NCBI RefSeq assembly: GCF_025567125.1
Contig: NZ_JAOQJI010000004.1
Span: forward strand, 62,001-126,000
Direction: 5' to 3'
DNA: 64,000 bases
DNA from: Phocaeicola fibrisolvens
Lineage (GTDB): Bacteria > Bacteroidota > Bacteroidia > Bacteroidales > Bacteroidaceae
Positions 1 through 8,670 of this stretch are shown one piece after another. The stretch's first letter is position 1. Every line of letters starts with the position of its first letter. The position numbers were made by a program, and so were the translations under genes. Below the pieces are notes generated by a model, which saw nothing but the letters and a program-made list of their open reading frames with translations, ran no database searches and was not told the DNA's origin.

Positions 1-446
1 CCCCACAGGAAAAAAGACTGGTCCTTGTCGGTATCCTTTCCGCAAGTGATGTGCCAGTAGCCGTCGATGTACCGTTTGTTGACATAATGCCCTGTGGCCA
101 GGTGGTAAATGCCCCGTTCGTCGGCCACCTGCGCCAGTAATGGCCATTTCAGGTAGTTGTTGCACAAGGTACAAGGCACTGGAGTACGTCCGGCCATGTA
201 TTCCTGAATGAAATACCGGATGATTTTCTCCTGAAACACGGTACGGGCATCGTACACCAGATAAGGAATGCCCAGTGAGCGGCACAGTTCCCGTGCATCG
301 TCCAGGTATTCCGTACTGCCGTCTTTTTCATAAAAACGAAAAGTGATGCCGGTCACTTCGTAGCCGGCGTCCTGCAAGAGCAACGCTGCCACCGAGCTGT
401 CGGTGCCGCCGCTCATACCCAATAAAACCTTTTTGTTCTTTTCCAT
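1..446 (-). CDS. mnmA: tRNA-specific 2-thiouridylase MnmA-type, N-terminal part (cut by window edge)
   Basis: The minus-strand reading frame starts at the ATG at 444-446 and stays open to base 1, so only about the first 148 residues are present. It begins MEKNKKVLLGMSGGTDSS, the PP-loop SGGxDSS ATP-pyrophosphatase motif of MnmA enzymes. A PCTLCNNYLKW segment follows near residue 90, with the first catalytic-type cysteine of the family, then a GHYV segment as in MnmA. The family activates U34 of Glu/Gln/Lys tRNAs for 2-thiolation in the cytoplasm. Bacteroidota often carry more than one MnmA paralogue, so which one this is cannot be told. It is divergent from the susC gene to its right. Confidence 0.88.
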   Translation of the reverse strand, partial: MEKNKKVLLGMSGGTDSSVAALLLQDAGYEVTGITFRFYEKDGSTEYLDDARELCRSLGIPYLVYDARTVFQEKIIRYFIQEYMAGRTPVPCTLCNNYLKWPLLAQVADERGIYHLATGHYVNKRYIDGYWHITCGKDTDKDQSFFLW

Positions 447-579
447 CGGGTGACAAAATTAAAAGAAAATTTATCTTATCTGTATGTCAGTGGATTACTT
501 TTTCCCCTTGATTCTGATGTTGTACAATTTTATTCCTATTAATGTACGAAACTGCCCATTTGTTTTTTGAGGTGAAACA

Positions 580-587
580 TAATTTTG
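580..587 (+). promoter_or_regulatory. -7 promoter box of susC A
   Basis: TAATTTTG fits the Bacteroides -7 consensus TAnnTTTG and lies 33 bases before the susC start. A TTTG at 559-562 may be the -33 element, although the spacing (17) is a little short. The 174-base gap 447-620 holds only this and presumably the mnmA promoter. Confidence 0.5.
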
Positions 588-620
588 CTATACAAATTTT
601 TGTAACTAAATTTAATATTT

Positions 621-3600
621 ATGGATTTACGCTCTATTTATCGAAGAGCTGTGTGGTGCACATTATTCTTTTTCTTTGCAATGTGTGCCTTTGCACAGCA
701 GTTAACTGTTAAAGGTGTGGTAACGGACTCTAAAGGTGAAACCGTAATTGGTGCATCTGTTCTTGTAGAAGGTACGACTAATGGTTCTATAACCGATTTA
801 GATGGTGCCTTTGAGATTTCAAATGTGTCTCCTAAAGCAGTGCTGGTTGTATCTTATATTGGATATAAGACACAGAAACTACCTGTAAATGGAAAAACAA
901 CATTTAAGGTGGTATTGGCGGAAGATACGGAAGTATTGGATGAAGTGGTAGTAGTAGGTTATGGTGTACAGCGTAAAAGTGATTTAACTGGTTCCGTAGC
1001 TTCTGTAAAGACTTCCGATGCATTGAAAACGACTCCTACAGGTAATATTTCAGATGCCTTGCAAGGACGTATGGCCGGTGTGTCTGTCTTGTCTGGTTCA
1101 GGTGATCCGAGCAGTGACAATACGATTCGTGTGCGTGGTGTGAACTCCATATCTGGAGAGGGTGGTCCGTTGGTTGTGATTGATGGTTTTATCGGTGGTT
1201 CTTTGAAAACATTGAACCCTGCCGACATTCAATCCATTGAAGTGCTGAAGGATGCGTCTGCAACTGCAGTTTATGGTTCTCGTGGTGCAAACGGTGTAAT
1301 TTTGGTAACGACTAAGACTCCGAACAAAGACCGTCTGACCGTTTCTTTCAATGCGTTTGCTAATTTTAAGACGGTGGCAGAATATCCGGACGTGCTTTCA
1401 CCTTATGAATATGCACAGTTGGCTAATGCATACGGAAAAGAATACAATGAGTCTCAAGGAAAACCGGCTGTTCAATATTACAGTGAGGAGCAACTGGAGG
1501 CTTTTAAGAATGGACAGGCTGGATATGATTATATCCATAATATCTTCCGTGACCCGGCCATTGACCAGAACTATGAATTGTCTATTTCCGGTGGTGGTGA
1601 GAAGACTACATTCCTTGCTTCTTTGCGTTATCAGGGAAACGAAGGTGTCATCAAGGCTTCCGACAATAATCTGTATAGCTGGCGTTTGAAAGTAGATACC
1701 AAAATCAAGAAATGGTTGAAGGCTGGTATCAATATGTATGGATATTACAATGAATCCTCTAAGCCTCGTATTACACAGTACGATGGTTTGATTCAGCAGG
1801 CTATGTACTTCCCCACGACTGTAGAACCGAAGGATGAGAATGGCAACTATAATAATGCATTTCCTTTAAGTGGAAATCCGACTTATAATCCGATGGGATT
1901 CATTTGGGAATCCAATAATTCCAATAAGACATTGAACAACCGTATTCAGGGGTATGTGGAATTCCAGATTTTGGATGGTTTGACTTTCCGTTCTCAGTTG
2001 GGGGTAGATTTTACCAACAAATTAAATACTTCTGTAGAGAATAATTCCAGTTATTATGAGTTTAAGAACAACAAGAATCAGGCGAAGGTTGTTAATTATT
2101 GGAATACAAGTTGGTTGAATACCAATACGTTGAGCTATGTAAAGGAATTTAATGCAGATCATCGTATCAATGCTACGGCAGTCTTTGAACAGTCTTACGA
2201 TGATGTGTACAACAACAGTGGAGAAGCTTATCAATTGTCCTTCCCTGATTTGTTGGGAGTGAATGCCTTGAACTACTCTCAGTCTGACTTGATGCGTGTA
2301 GCTTCCGACAAGACGATTGGTACGTTGATGTCTGGAATGTTGCGTGTGAACTATGTATTCAAGAACCGTTACATGCTTACAGCTTCTATTCGTGCTGATG
2401 GTTCTTCACGCTTGGTAAATAAATGGGCGTACTTCCCTTCTATGGCATTGGCATGGGATATCAAACAGGAAAAATTCCTGGAGAATGTAAACTTCATCAA
2501 TCAGATGAAACTTCGACTGGGTTATGGTTCTGTAGGTAATCAGGCTGTGGAAATCTATCGTACCTACAGTAAAATGGCTTCTTCTGTGATGTGGAACGGG
2601 GGTACAGCCTACAGTTTCGACCGTCCGAAAGCTGATGACCTGGAATGGGAACGGAATGAACAGTTTAATGTAGGTTTAGACTTTTCTGTATTGAAAGGCC
2701 GTTTGGCATTTAATGTGGACTGGTACAACAAACTTTCCAAAAATGTATTGTTTGAAGTAGAGCAACCTTCTCACATGGGATTCTCTTCTTTGTTGACCAA
2801 TTCCGGAGAGATTCGTAACCGAGGTATTGAAATTACAGTGAGTGCAGACCCGATAGCTACTAAGGATTTCAGTTGGCATACAGACATCACTCTGTCACAC
2901 AACGAAGGTATCTTTACGAAGATTCCGACACAGACTCACAGACAGCAGCAGTCCGGACAGTTCCAGAACCAGCTGTTCCAGATGATTGAAGGTGAAAAAC
3001 TGGGTACCTTCTGGGGAATGTACAGTGCAGGTGTATGGCAGAAAGAGGAAGCCAATGCATCATTTGTGGATGCAGCAGGACAGTATAAACTGGACGCTAG
3101 TGGCCAGCCAATGACTAATGCAGATGTATATAAAATCAAACCAGGTAGTGCCAAATATGTGGATTTGAACAAGGATGGCGTGTTGAACGATGAGGATTAT
3201 GGAATAATTGGTTGTGGACAGCCTACTTTCAACTGGGGATGGAACAACTCCTTTAATTACAAGGATTTCGACCTGTCGCTGTTCATTGTCGGTTTCCATG
3301 GATTTGATATTTACAATGCAACCGACCAAATGGGATATGGTACTATCAGTGGACAGAACATGGAAGTTGTTACTCCGAAAAGAGAATTGCTGAATCGCTG
3401 GACTGAAACCAACACGAATACTGATGTACCGGGATTCGTTAAGGCAGACGGTGACATGAAGGTGTTCAACAGTCGCTTTGTGGAAAAAGGAAGTTTCGTG
3501 AAAGTAAAGAGCATCACATTGGGATATTCTTTGCCAGAACGTATCTGCAAGAACCTGTTCATCAGCAACCTGCGTGTGTATGCTTCTATTCAGAATCCAT

Positions 3601-3728
3601 TCATTTTTACCAAGTATTCTGGAATGGATCCCGAAGCTACACTGGGTGATCCTTTGGTACAAGGTGTCGACTGGGGAAGCTATCCTAACAGCCGCAATTA
3701 TATGATTGGTTTGAATTTTGCATTCTAA
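621..3728 (+). CDS. SusC/RagA-family TonB-dependent outer-membrane transporter (PUL A)
   Basis: 1035 residues, the usual SusC length. Residues 1-25 are a signal peptide ending AFA before QQ. A carboxypeptidase-regulatory-like domain (VKGVVTDSKGETVIGASV) spans about 28-110. It is followed by a plug domain with the family signature VLKDASATAVYGSRGANGV at about residues 208-226, then the 22-strand beta-barrel ending in the aromatic terminus GLNFAF. SusC proteins import oligosaccharides across the outer membrane using TonB energy, with SusD as lid. The susD partner follows 18 bases downstream. Substrate cannot be read from the sequence; the adjacent GH3 enzyme hints at a beta-linked glucan or xylan-type glycan. 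No regulator gene is next to it. Confidence 0.95.
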   Translation: MDLRSIYRRAVWCTLFFFFAMCAFAQQLTVKGVVTDSKGETVIGASVLVEGTTNGSITDLDGAFEISNVSPKAVLVVSYIGYKTQKLPVNGKTTFKVVLAEDTEVLDEVVVVGYGVQRKSDLTGSVASVKTSDALKTTPTGNISDALQGRMAGVSVLSGSGDPSSDNTIRVRGVNSISGEGGPLVVIDGFIGGSLKTLNPADIQSIEVLKDASATAVYGSRGANGVILVTTKTPNKDRLTVSFNAFANFKTVAEYPDVLSPYEYAQLANAYGKEYNESQGKPAVQYYSEEQLEAFKNGQAGYDYIHNIFRDPAIDQNYELSISGGGEKTTFLASLRYQGNEGVIKASDNNLYSWRLKVDTKIKKWLKAGINMYGYYNESSKPRITQYDGLIQQAMYFPTTVEPKDENGNYNNAFPLSGNPTYNPMGFIWESNNSNKTLNNRIQGYVEFQILDGLTFRSQLGVDFTNKLNTSVENNSSYYEFKNNKNQAKVVNYWNTSWLNTNTLSYVKEFNADHRINATAVFEQSYDDVYNNSGEAYQLSFPDLLGVNALNYSQSDLMRVASDKTIGTLMSGMLRVNYVFKNRYMLTASIRADGSSRLVNKWAYFPSMALAWDIKQEKFLENVNFINQMKLRLGYGSVGNQAVEIYRTYSKMASSVMWNGGTAYSFDRPKADDLEWERNEQFNVGLDFSVLKGRLAFNVDWYNKLSKNVLFEVEQPSHMGFSSLLTNSGEIRNRGIEITVSADPIATKDFSWHTDITLSHNEGIFTKIPTQTHRQQQSGQFQNQLFQMIEGEKLGTFWGMYSAGVWQKEEANASFVDAAGQYKLDASGQPMTNADVYKIKPGSAKYVDLNKDGVLNDEDYGIIGCGQPTFNWGWNNSFNYKDFDLSLFIVGFHGFDIYNATDQMGYGTISGQNMEVVTPKRELLNRWTETNTNTDVPGFVKADGDMKVFNSRFVEKGSFVKVKSITLGYSLPERICKNLFISNLRVYASIQNPFIFTKYSGMDPEATLGDPLVQGVDWGSYPNSRNYMIGLNFAF

Positions 3729-3746
3729 AATTGTCTAATACTAAAA

Positions 3747-5273
3747 ATGAGAAATATGAAAAAATTTATATATGCAGCTGCATTGGCCGGTGGCATGTTG
3801 AGCATGTCTTCATGCGTTGATTTGGATCAGGATCCTCAATCTTTTTTGTCATACGAGACCTTCCCGAAGGATGCGGAAAATGTAGCTATGGTTGTAGATG
3901 CTTTGTATGCAGACTTGTGGAGTGATAATTACGGATTTAACTGCCGTATGCAGCGTATCAACGTATGTGCCGACGATGTGACCTATCGTGAAGCTAAGCC
4001 GAATAACGAGTTGGCATTGTACGAAGACCTTTATCCGAATGTTACGCGTAATGACGTAGATTTCAAGACTTTGTGGTCTTTGTTTATGAAAGCGATTTAT
4101 GACAGCAATACCATCATTTCGGATACTCCGGTTGATGAAAATGACACTTCAAAGGAGGCTGTTGCGTTGAAGAATGTGGTAGGCGAGGCCTATTTTGTAA
4201 GAGGTTTGTCTTATTTCTATATGGTACGTATTTTTGGAAATGTACCGTTGGAATTAGTTCCGGAAGATGCAAAAGTTGACATGCCGCGTACGGATGTGGC
4301 TGAGATTTACGATAAGGCGATTATCCCAAGTCTGGAACGTGCAGCAGAATGGTTGCCGGCTACCAGTCGTACGAAGAATTCATCTACTCCGTCTAAATGG
4401 GCAGCCAAGGCTGCATTGGGTGATGCGTATATGACAATGGCTGGATGGCCGCTGAAAAGAGATGGATATTATGGGAAGGCTGCAGAAGTGTTGTTGGATG
4501 TAATCCAGAATTCGGGGTTGAGCCTGACTGCACACTATGCTGATCTTTGGAAAGAAGCCAACAAGTCAACCAATAAGGAATTCTTGTTTGCCTTGTTCCA
4601 TTCAAATGCCAACAAAAAGGCCAGCAACTATGGTAAGTCCTACTATCCATCCGATTTCTATCCAAATGCAGGATGGGCAGATTATTATGCAAACGAAGCT
4701 TTCTATTTGAGTTATCCTGATGACGAGCGTAAGGCACACAATTTCATGACAAGTTGGAGCGTCAATAAGGGAAGCAGTAGTGCTCCTAATATTGTGACCG
4801 TGAATTATAAAGAAAGTGCCGACAAGCTTCCGGCTATCTCTAAATATTATGATTATGACGATGGAGCGGCTGGAAAGAGTGCACAGAGTAACGGTCTGAC
4901 TTCCATTTACCGGTATGCAGATGTGTTATTGATGTATGCAGAAGCTTCAACCCGTGCCACTAATTCTGTGAACCAGGAGGCATTGACTGCATTGCAGGAA
5001 GTACAGAAACGTGCACAGGGCTATCCGTCTAATCCTGTACTGACTACAACTACTGTACCGGAAGAGTTTCTGAAAGAGGTATTTGATGAAAACGGTTGGG
5101 AGTTCTTCGCAGAGATGCGTCGTTGGTTCGATTTGGTACGTTTGGAAATGGTAGACGATGTGAAACCCGATAAATGGGCAAATTCTTTGTTCAAGGCCAA
5201 CAACCATTATTATATGCCGGTTCCTTATGTACAGATTGACCTGACAGGATGGGATAATAACCCGGGCTATTGA
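3747..5273 (+). CDS. SusD/RagB-family surface glycan-binding lipoprotein (PUL A)
   Basis: 508 residues. The N-terminus is a lipoprotein signal with a lipobox-like LSMSSC and the lipidated cysteine at about residue 23. The body has the SusD pattern: an N-terminal SusD-like domain (YFVRGLSYFYMVRIFGNVPL, TPR helices) and a C-terminal RagB domain with RYADVLLMYAEAS and EFFAEMRRWFDLVR, ending NNPGY as many SusD proteins do. It sits on the cell surface and forms the lid of the SusC transporter encoded immediately upstream. An in-frame ATG at 3756 (MKKFIY) is an equally good start. The gene ends the operon, as strong terminators follow. Confidence 0.95.
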   Translation: MRNMKKFIYAAALAGGMLSMSSCVDLDQDPQSFLSYETFPKDAENVAMVVDALYADLWSDNYGFNCRMQRINVCADDVTYREAKPNNELALYEDLYPNVTRNDVDFKTLWSLFMKAIYDSNTIISDTPVDENDTSKEAVALKNVVGEAYFVRGLSYFYMVRIFGNVPLELVPEDAKVDMPRTDVAEIYDKAIIPSLERAAEWLPATSRTKNSSTPSKWAAKAALGDAYMTMAGWPLKRDGYYGKAAEVLLDVIQNSGLSLTAHYADLWKEANKSTNKEFLFALFHSNANKKASNYGKSYYPSDFYPNAGWADYYANEAFYLSYPDDERKAHNFMTSWSVNKGSSSAPNIVTVNYKESADKLPAISKYYDYDDGAAGKSAQSNGLTSIYRYADVLLMYAEASTRATNSVNQEALTALQEVQKRAQGYPSNPVLTTTTVPEEFLKEVFDENGWEFFAEMRRWFDLVRLEMVDDVKPDKWANSLFKANNHYYMPVPYVQIDLTGWDNNPGY

Positions 5274-5316
5274 TGAATGAGGATGGTTTAAACGTAGATG
5301 TTTAAAGTTTTTTGAT

Positions 5317-5362
5317 GGGATTCTTCTTTCCGAATAAAAGTAGGGAAGGAGAATCCCTTTTT
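5317..5362 (+). terminator. Intrinsic terminator of susCD A
   Basis: An imperfect inverted repeat (gggattctt... at 5317 with ...gagaatccc ending 5357) is followed by TTTTT. It lies 44 bases after the susD stop. Confidence 0.7.
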
Positions 5363-5393
5363 AGGATAGAACGGTCTGGAAACGGACCACATA

Positions 5394-5448
5394 AAAATCC
5401 CCTTGCAACTGTGACGGGAAAGGATTGTCACAGCTGCAAGGGGATTTT
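5394..5448. terminator. Long bidirectional terminator hairpin between convergent susD A and GH3
   Basis: A stem of about 22 bp with one mismatch: AAAATCCCCTTGCA plus CTGTGAC pairs with GTCACAG plus TGCAAGGGGATTTT. A-rich and T-rich flanks make it work in both directions. It ends 21 bases past the GH3 stop codon. Confidence 0.8.
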
Positions 5449-5469
5449 AGATTGAATTAGTCTGATTGT

Positions 5470-8313
5470 TTATTCTTTTCTCAATTCCGGTAATTTGATT
5501 TCGGCAATTTCTGCACTTCCGCTGGTAATTAAAATACGCAGGTCACTTCCTCCGGTCTTGTTGAACTGGATGTTTTCTTCCTGGTTGGGTTTCACTTCTC
5601 CGCTTTGTACCGGGAGGAACTGTCCGCCTCCACTGGAAATTTGGATTTCGTAGCGTGAACCCGCTTCAGCGTTTTTCCAGGCAATGCCTACATGGTCTAC
5701 TTTGGCATTTTCTGCCAGTTCAAAGGATATGTATTCTCCCTTGTCTCCGGTCCAGGTAGTGGAATAATCTCCGTCGACTACGTGGATGATGTGGCTCTTG
5801 TTCTTGCTTGCACTGATGAAATCACGTGGGTCCGATTCAATGGTTTCGTTGGCAGAGGCTTGACCGTATGCCCGGATTTCAAGTCCTTTCTTCAGACGGA
5901 TGTCTTCCGAAGAGGCCCCGATCATAATTTGGAACATTCCTGGTTCCACAACCCAGTGATTGTCTTTATTGAGCAACTGGAAGTCGCGTGGAAGCAATTG
6001 GAAGCTGACTTCCTTGGTTTCACCCGGTTCCAAGTGTACACGTTCAAATCCGCGCAGGTTCTTTTCATAAGTAGTCACACTGCTGATGACATCACGTGTG
6101 TAGAGCTGTACGACTTCATCTCCGCTCCGATTGCCGGTATTTTTAATCTTGCAAGTAACGGTTACGGGTTCCTTGTCGGTAATGACAGGCGAAGAGAGCT
6201 TGAGGTCAGCATATTCAAAAGTCGTGTAGCTCAGTCCATAGCCGAACGGATAAAGTGGACCGTTGATACGTGCTTGATTGCCTTTCATACCAGGAGTCTG
6301 TCCGCCGTCCACCTGTGAGGCTGGTTTAGCCGGGAAATTGAAAGGTATCTGTCCTACCGTCTTGGGGAAGGTGACGGTCAGCTTCCCTCCTGGATTATAA
6401 TCCCCGAAAAGTGCTTCGGCAATGGCGGTTCCACCTTGCGAACCTGGATACCAGGCCTCCAGAATAGCAGGTACAAACTTGTCAGCCCAGTTGATGCTTA
6501 AAGGACGTCCGTTGATCAATACCAGTACCACAGGCTTTCCTGTTTCTACAATTGCTTCCAGCAGTTGTTGTTGTCTTCCGGGAAGGTCCAGACTGGTACG
6601 CGATTTGTTTTCACCACAAGTGCGGATACCTCCTCCTAATACAACAATTGCTACGTCACTTTCCTTGACATTGTCTACGGCCTGCTGGATACCTTCTTTT
6701 TCTTCTGTAGTAAGCGGATAAGGCATGATTTCCGACTCCGGCCAGTTGGCATCTACCAAGTCACATCCTTTGGTATAGGTTACTTCAGTTCCTTCTTTTA
6801 CTTGCTGCTTGATGCCGTCCAATACCGTAGTGACTTCTACGGCTACAGGTCCATAGTGAGTCAGGGCAAAGGATGCTTCGTCTGCATTCGGGCCACATAC
6901 AGCGATACGCTGGATTTTGGATTTGTCGAGCGGAAGCAGGCTTTTGTCGTTTTTCAGTAGCACCAGTCCTTCGCGGGAAGCTTGCAAGGCCACTTGTTGG
7001 TGAACTTCGCTGTTGACTTCTTTGTCGGCCAAGGCCAGGTCTGTCTGGTAAGGTGCATCAAATAATCCCGTCAGGAATTTGACACGCAAAATGTCACGTA
7101 CGCGGTTGTCGATGGTTTCCATGCTGAGGCCCCCTTCCTGAATCAATTCACGTAGCGGAAGTACGTATGATTCCGGTGAACGGAAGGTGCAGCGCACGTT
7201 CAGTCCGGCTTCTACACTCTGACGCACCGCCTCTTTCATATCTTTGGCTGTTTTGTGTTTGCTGTAGAGATATTCTACGGCATCACTGTCCGACACCACG
7301 TAACCTCGGAATCCCATTGTACCGCGCAGCCGCTGGGTGAGCCAGTAATAACTGCTTTGGATGGGAAAACCGTCGTAGTCGTTGTAGGAGCTCATGACTC
7401 CCAGAATGCCGGCTTCCTGAATAACCCGTGTGAAAGGATATACATGTACGTTCTCCACTTCTCGCCAGGACATTTGTGGGTCGACGCGTGCAAATCCTTC
7501 GCGGGCACCCTTGTTGTTACTGTAGGCCACGAAATGTTTGGCAGTAGCGGCCACTTGCATGTTTGTCTGGAGTCCCTTTCCCATGGCAATACCCAGTTCG
7601 GCCACCAGGTAAGGACTTTCTCCATACACTTCTTCGTAGCGTCCCCAGCGTTGGTCACGTCCTACGTCCAGAATCGGGGCATAGACATTGGTATACCCCA
7701 GCAAACGGGCTTCCCGTCCTGTAATGTATCCCACCTGATGTACTAGTTCCCGGTCCCAGGTGTGTCCCAGTGCCAATTGGGTTGGAAAGTTCGTAGCGAT
7801 ATAGTTTTCCACACCTCGGATTCCTTCATTGGTGAAGTCGACTGGTATTCCCAGGCGGGTCTCCTCCACAAAGAAACGCTGTACTTCGTTCATTGCCCAG
7901 GCGTGATTGGAAGCAGGCCACACCAAGTCGTTTTTCAAAGGTGGAACTCCCCATCCACGAAAGGAGTTCAGGTGCTCATCGATGGCCCCGATACCGTCTT
8001 TCCACAACTGGCTTTTCCATTCAGGAGTAGGCAACGAGTCTTTGAGCACCCTTTGGTATCCGTAGAGCGTTACCATCTGACAGGTTTTTTCTTCCATGGT
8101 CATTTGTGAAAGCAGGTCTTCAATGCGGTCGTTCAAAGATGCTTTAGGGTCCTCATAGATATCTTTTCGGCCATTTTTGTTGAAGTCAATCCACTCTTTG
8201 TGATACATGCTTTTTTTCTTGGGTACATAGGTCTTGGATACTTCAAGGGCCTGTGCCGTTACAGTACACAGCGATGTACAAGAGAGGAGATAATAGAATA
8301 ATTGTTTTTTCAT
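5470..8313 (-). CDS. Glycoside hydrolase family 3 beta-glycosidase (beta-glucosidase/xylosidase type)
   Basis: 947 residues with an N-terminal secretion signal (MKKQLFYYLLSCTSLCTVTAQA). The GH3 N-terminal barrel contains GYVVSDSDAVEY, whose aspartate at residue 342 aligns with the GH3 nucleophile. KHFVAYSNNKG is the conserved KH sugar-binding segment. The alpha/beta sandwich domain (about 440-660) is followed by a fibronectin-III-like domain (YPFGYGLSYTTFEY, about 700-800). The last ~110 residues form an extra beta-rich module resembling a discoidin/carbohydrate-binding domain. It releases non-reducing-end beta-linked sugars, probably in the periplasm. It is convergent with susCD A and has its own promoter. 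The exact sugar is not decidable; the SDSD pattern recalls beta-xylosidase-like members. Confidence 0.92.
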   Translation of the reverse strand: MKKQLFYYLLSCTSLCTVTAQALEVSKTYVPKKKSMYHKEWIDFNKNGRKDIYEDPKASLNDRIEDLLSQMTMEEKTCQMVTLYGYQRVLKDSLPTPEWKSQLWKDGIGAIDEHLNSFRGWGVPPLKNDLVWPASNHAWAMNEVQRFFVEETRLGIPVDFTNEGIRGVENYIATNFPTQLALGHTWDRELVHQVGYITGREARLLGYTNVYAPILDVGRDQRWGRYEEVYGESPYLVAELGIAMGKGLQTNMQVAATAKHFVAYSNNKGAREGFARVDPQMSWREVENVHVYPFTRVIQEAGILGVMSSYNDYDGFPIQSSYYWLTQRLRGTMGFRGYVVSDSDAVEYLYSKHKTAKDMKEAVRQSVEAGLNVRCTFRSPESYVLPLRELIQEGGLSMETIDNRVRDILRVKFLTGLFDAPYQTDLALADKEVNSEVHQQVALQASREGLVLLKNDKSLLPLDKSKIQRIAVCGPNADEASFALTHYGPVAVEVTTVLDGIKQQVKEGTEVTYTKGCDLVDANWPESEIMPYPLTTEEKEGIQQAVDNVKESDVAIVVLGGGIRTCGENKSRTSLDLPGRQQQLLEAIVETGKPVVLVLINGRPLSINWADKFVPAILEAWYPGSQGGTAIAEALFGDYNPGGKLTVTFPKTVGQIPFNFPAKPASQVDGGQTPGMKGNQARINGPLYPFGYGLSYTTFEYADLKLSSPVITDKEPVTVTCKIKNTGNRSGDEVVQLYTRDVISSVTTYEKNLRGFERVHLEPGETKEVSFQLLPRDFQLLNKDNHWVVEPGMFQIMIGASSEDIRLKKGLEIRAYGQASANETIESDPRDFISASKNKSHIIHVVDGDYSTTWTGDKGEYISFELAENAKVDHVGIAWKNAEAGSRYEIQISSGGGQFLPVQSGEVKPNQEENIQFNKTGGSDLRILITSGSAEIAEIKLPELRKE

Positions 8314-8356
8314 GCGGATAAATTAGAGTTAGGGTAAAATGATAATTTGTCTTTTT

Positions 8357-8364
8357 CAAAATTA
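8357..8364 (-). promoter_or_regulatory. -7 promoter box of the GH3 gene
   Basis: The minus strand reads TAATTTTG, a full match to TAnnTTTG, 44 bases upstream of the GH3 start codon. Confidence 0.5.
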
Positions 8365-8524
8365 CGATTATTCCAGAAATAAGTAGTGATAAAATTGTTT
8401 ATTAGAATGAACTTATTGTCTTTATTTTGTTCAATATTTAGGAAAAACGAACCACTTGTGTGGCTTATAGAATAATTATTTTGTTAAATAGTACAAAATA
8501 CTCTTTTCTTTTCATTATAATAAA

Positions 8525-8532
8525 TATATTTG
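8525..8532 (+). promoter_or_regulatory. Candidate -7 box of susC B
   Basis: TATATTTG matches the -7 consensus and gives a leader of about 80 bases to the ATG at 8615. No clear -33 TTTG is visible. The rest of the 300-base gap 8314-8614 is AT-rich with no gene seen. Confidence 0.4.
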
Positions 8533-8614
8533 AGCACATTTCTGTTTAAGCCTTTCGAGTCGGAAGTACTTACAACATGAAAACTATTAGAACATTAACC
8601 AAATCTTTATACTT

Positions 8615-8670
8615 ATGGAAAAAACGACTTTTTTTCATCCGTTTTTTCTCCGTGGAGAAAAAAACTTGTG
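8615..8670 (+). other. Out-of-frame true start of susC B and A7 slippery site
   Basis: The gene downstream lacks an in-frame ATG, and its frame is closed upstream by a TAA at 8596. The natural start is the ATG at 8615, preceded by a susC-type leader, which encodes MEKTTFFHPFFLRGEK and then runs out of frame, stopping after 24 residues. The frame change falls in an A7 run (8658-8664). Read in the ATG frame, 8659-8665 is A-AAA-AAC, the X-XXY-YYZ form of a -1 slippery heptamer. A -1 shift there joins exactly to LVSVPITLSLF and rebuilds a normal signal peptide. One missing A in the assembly, a real mutation, or programmed slippage would all look like this. Confidence 0.8.
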
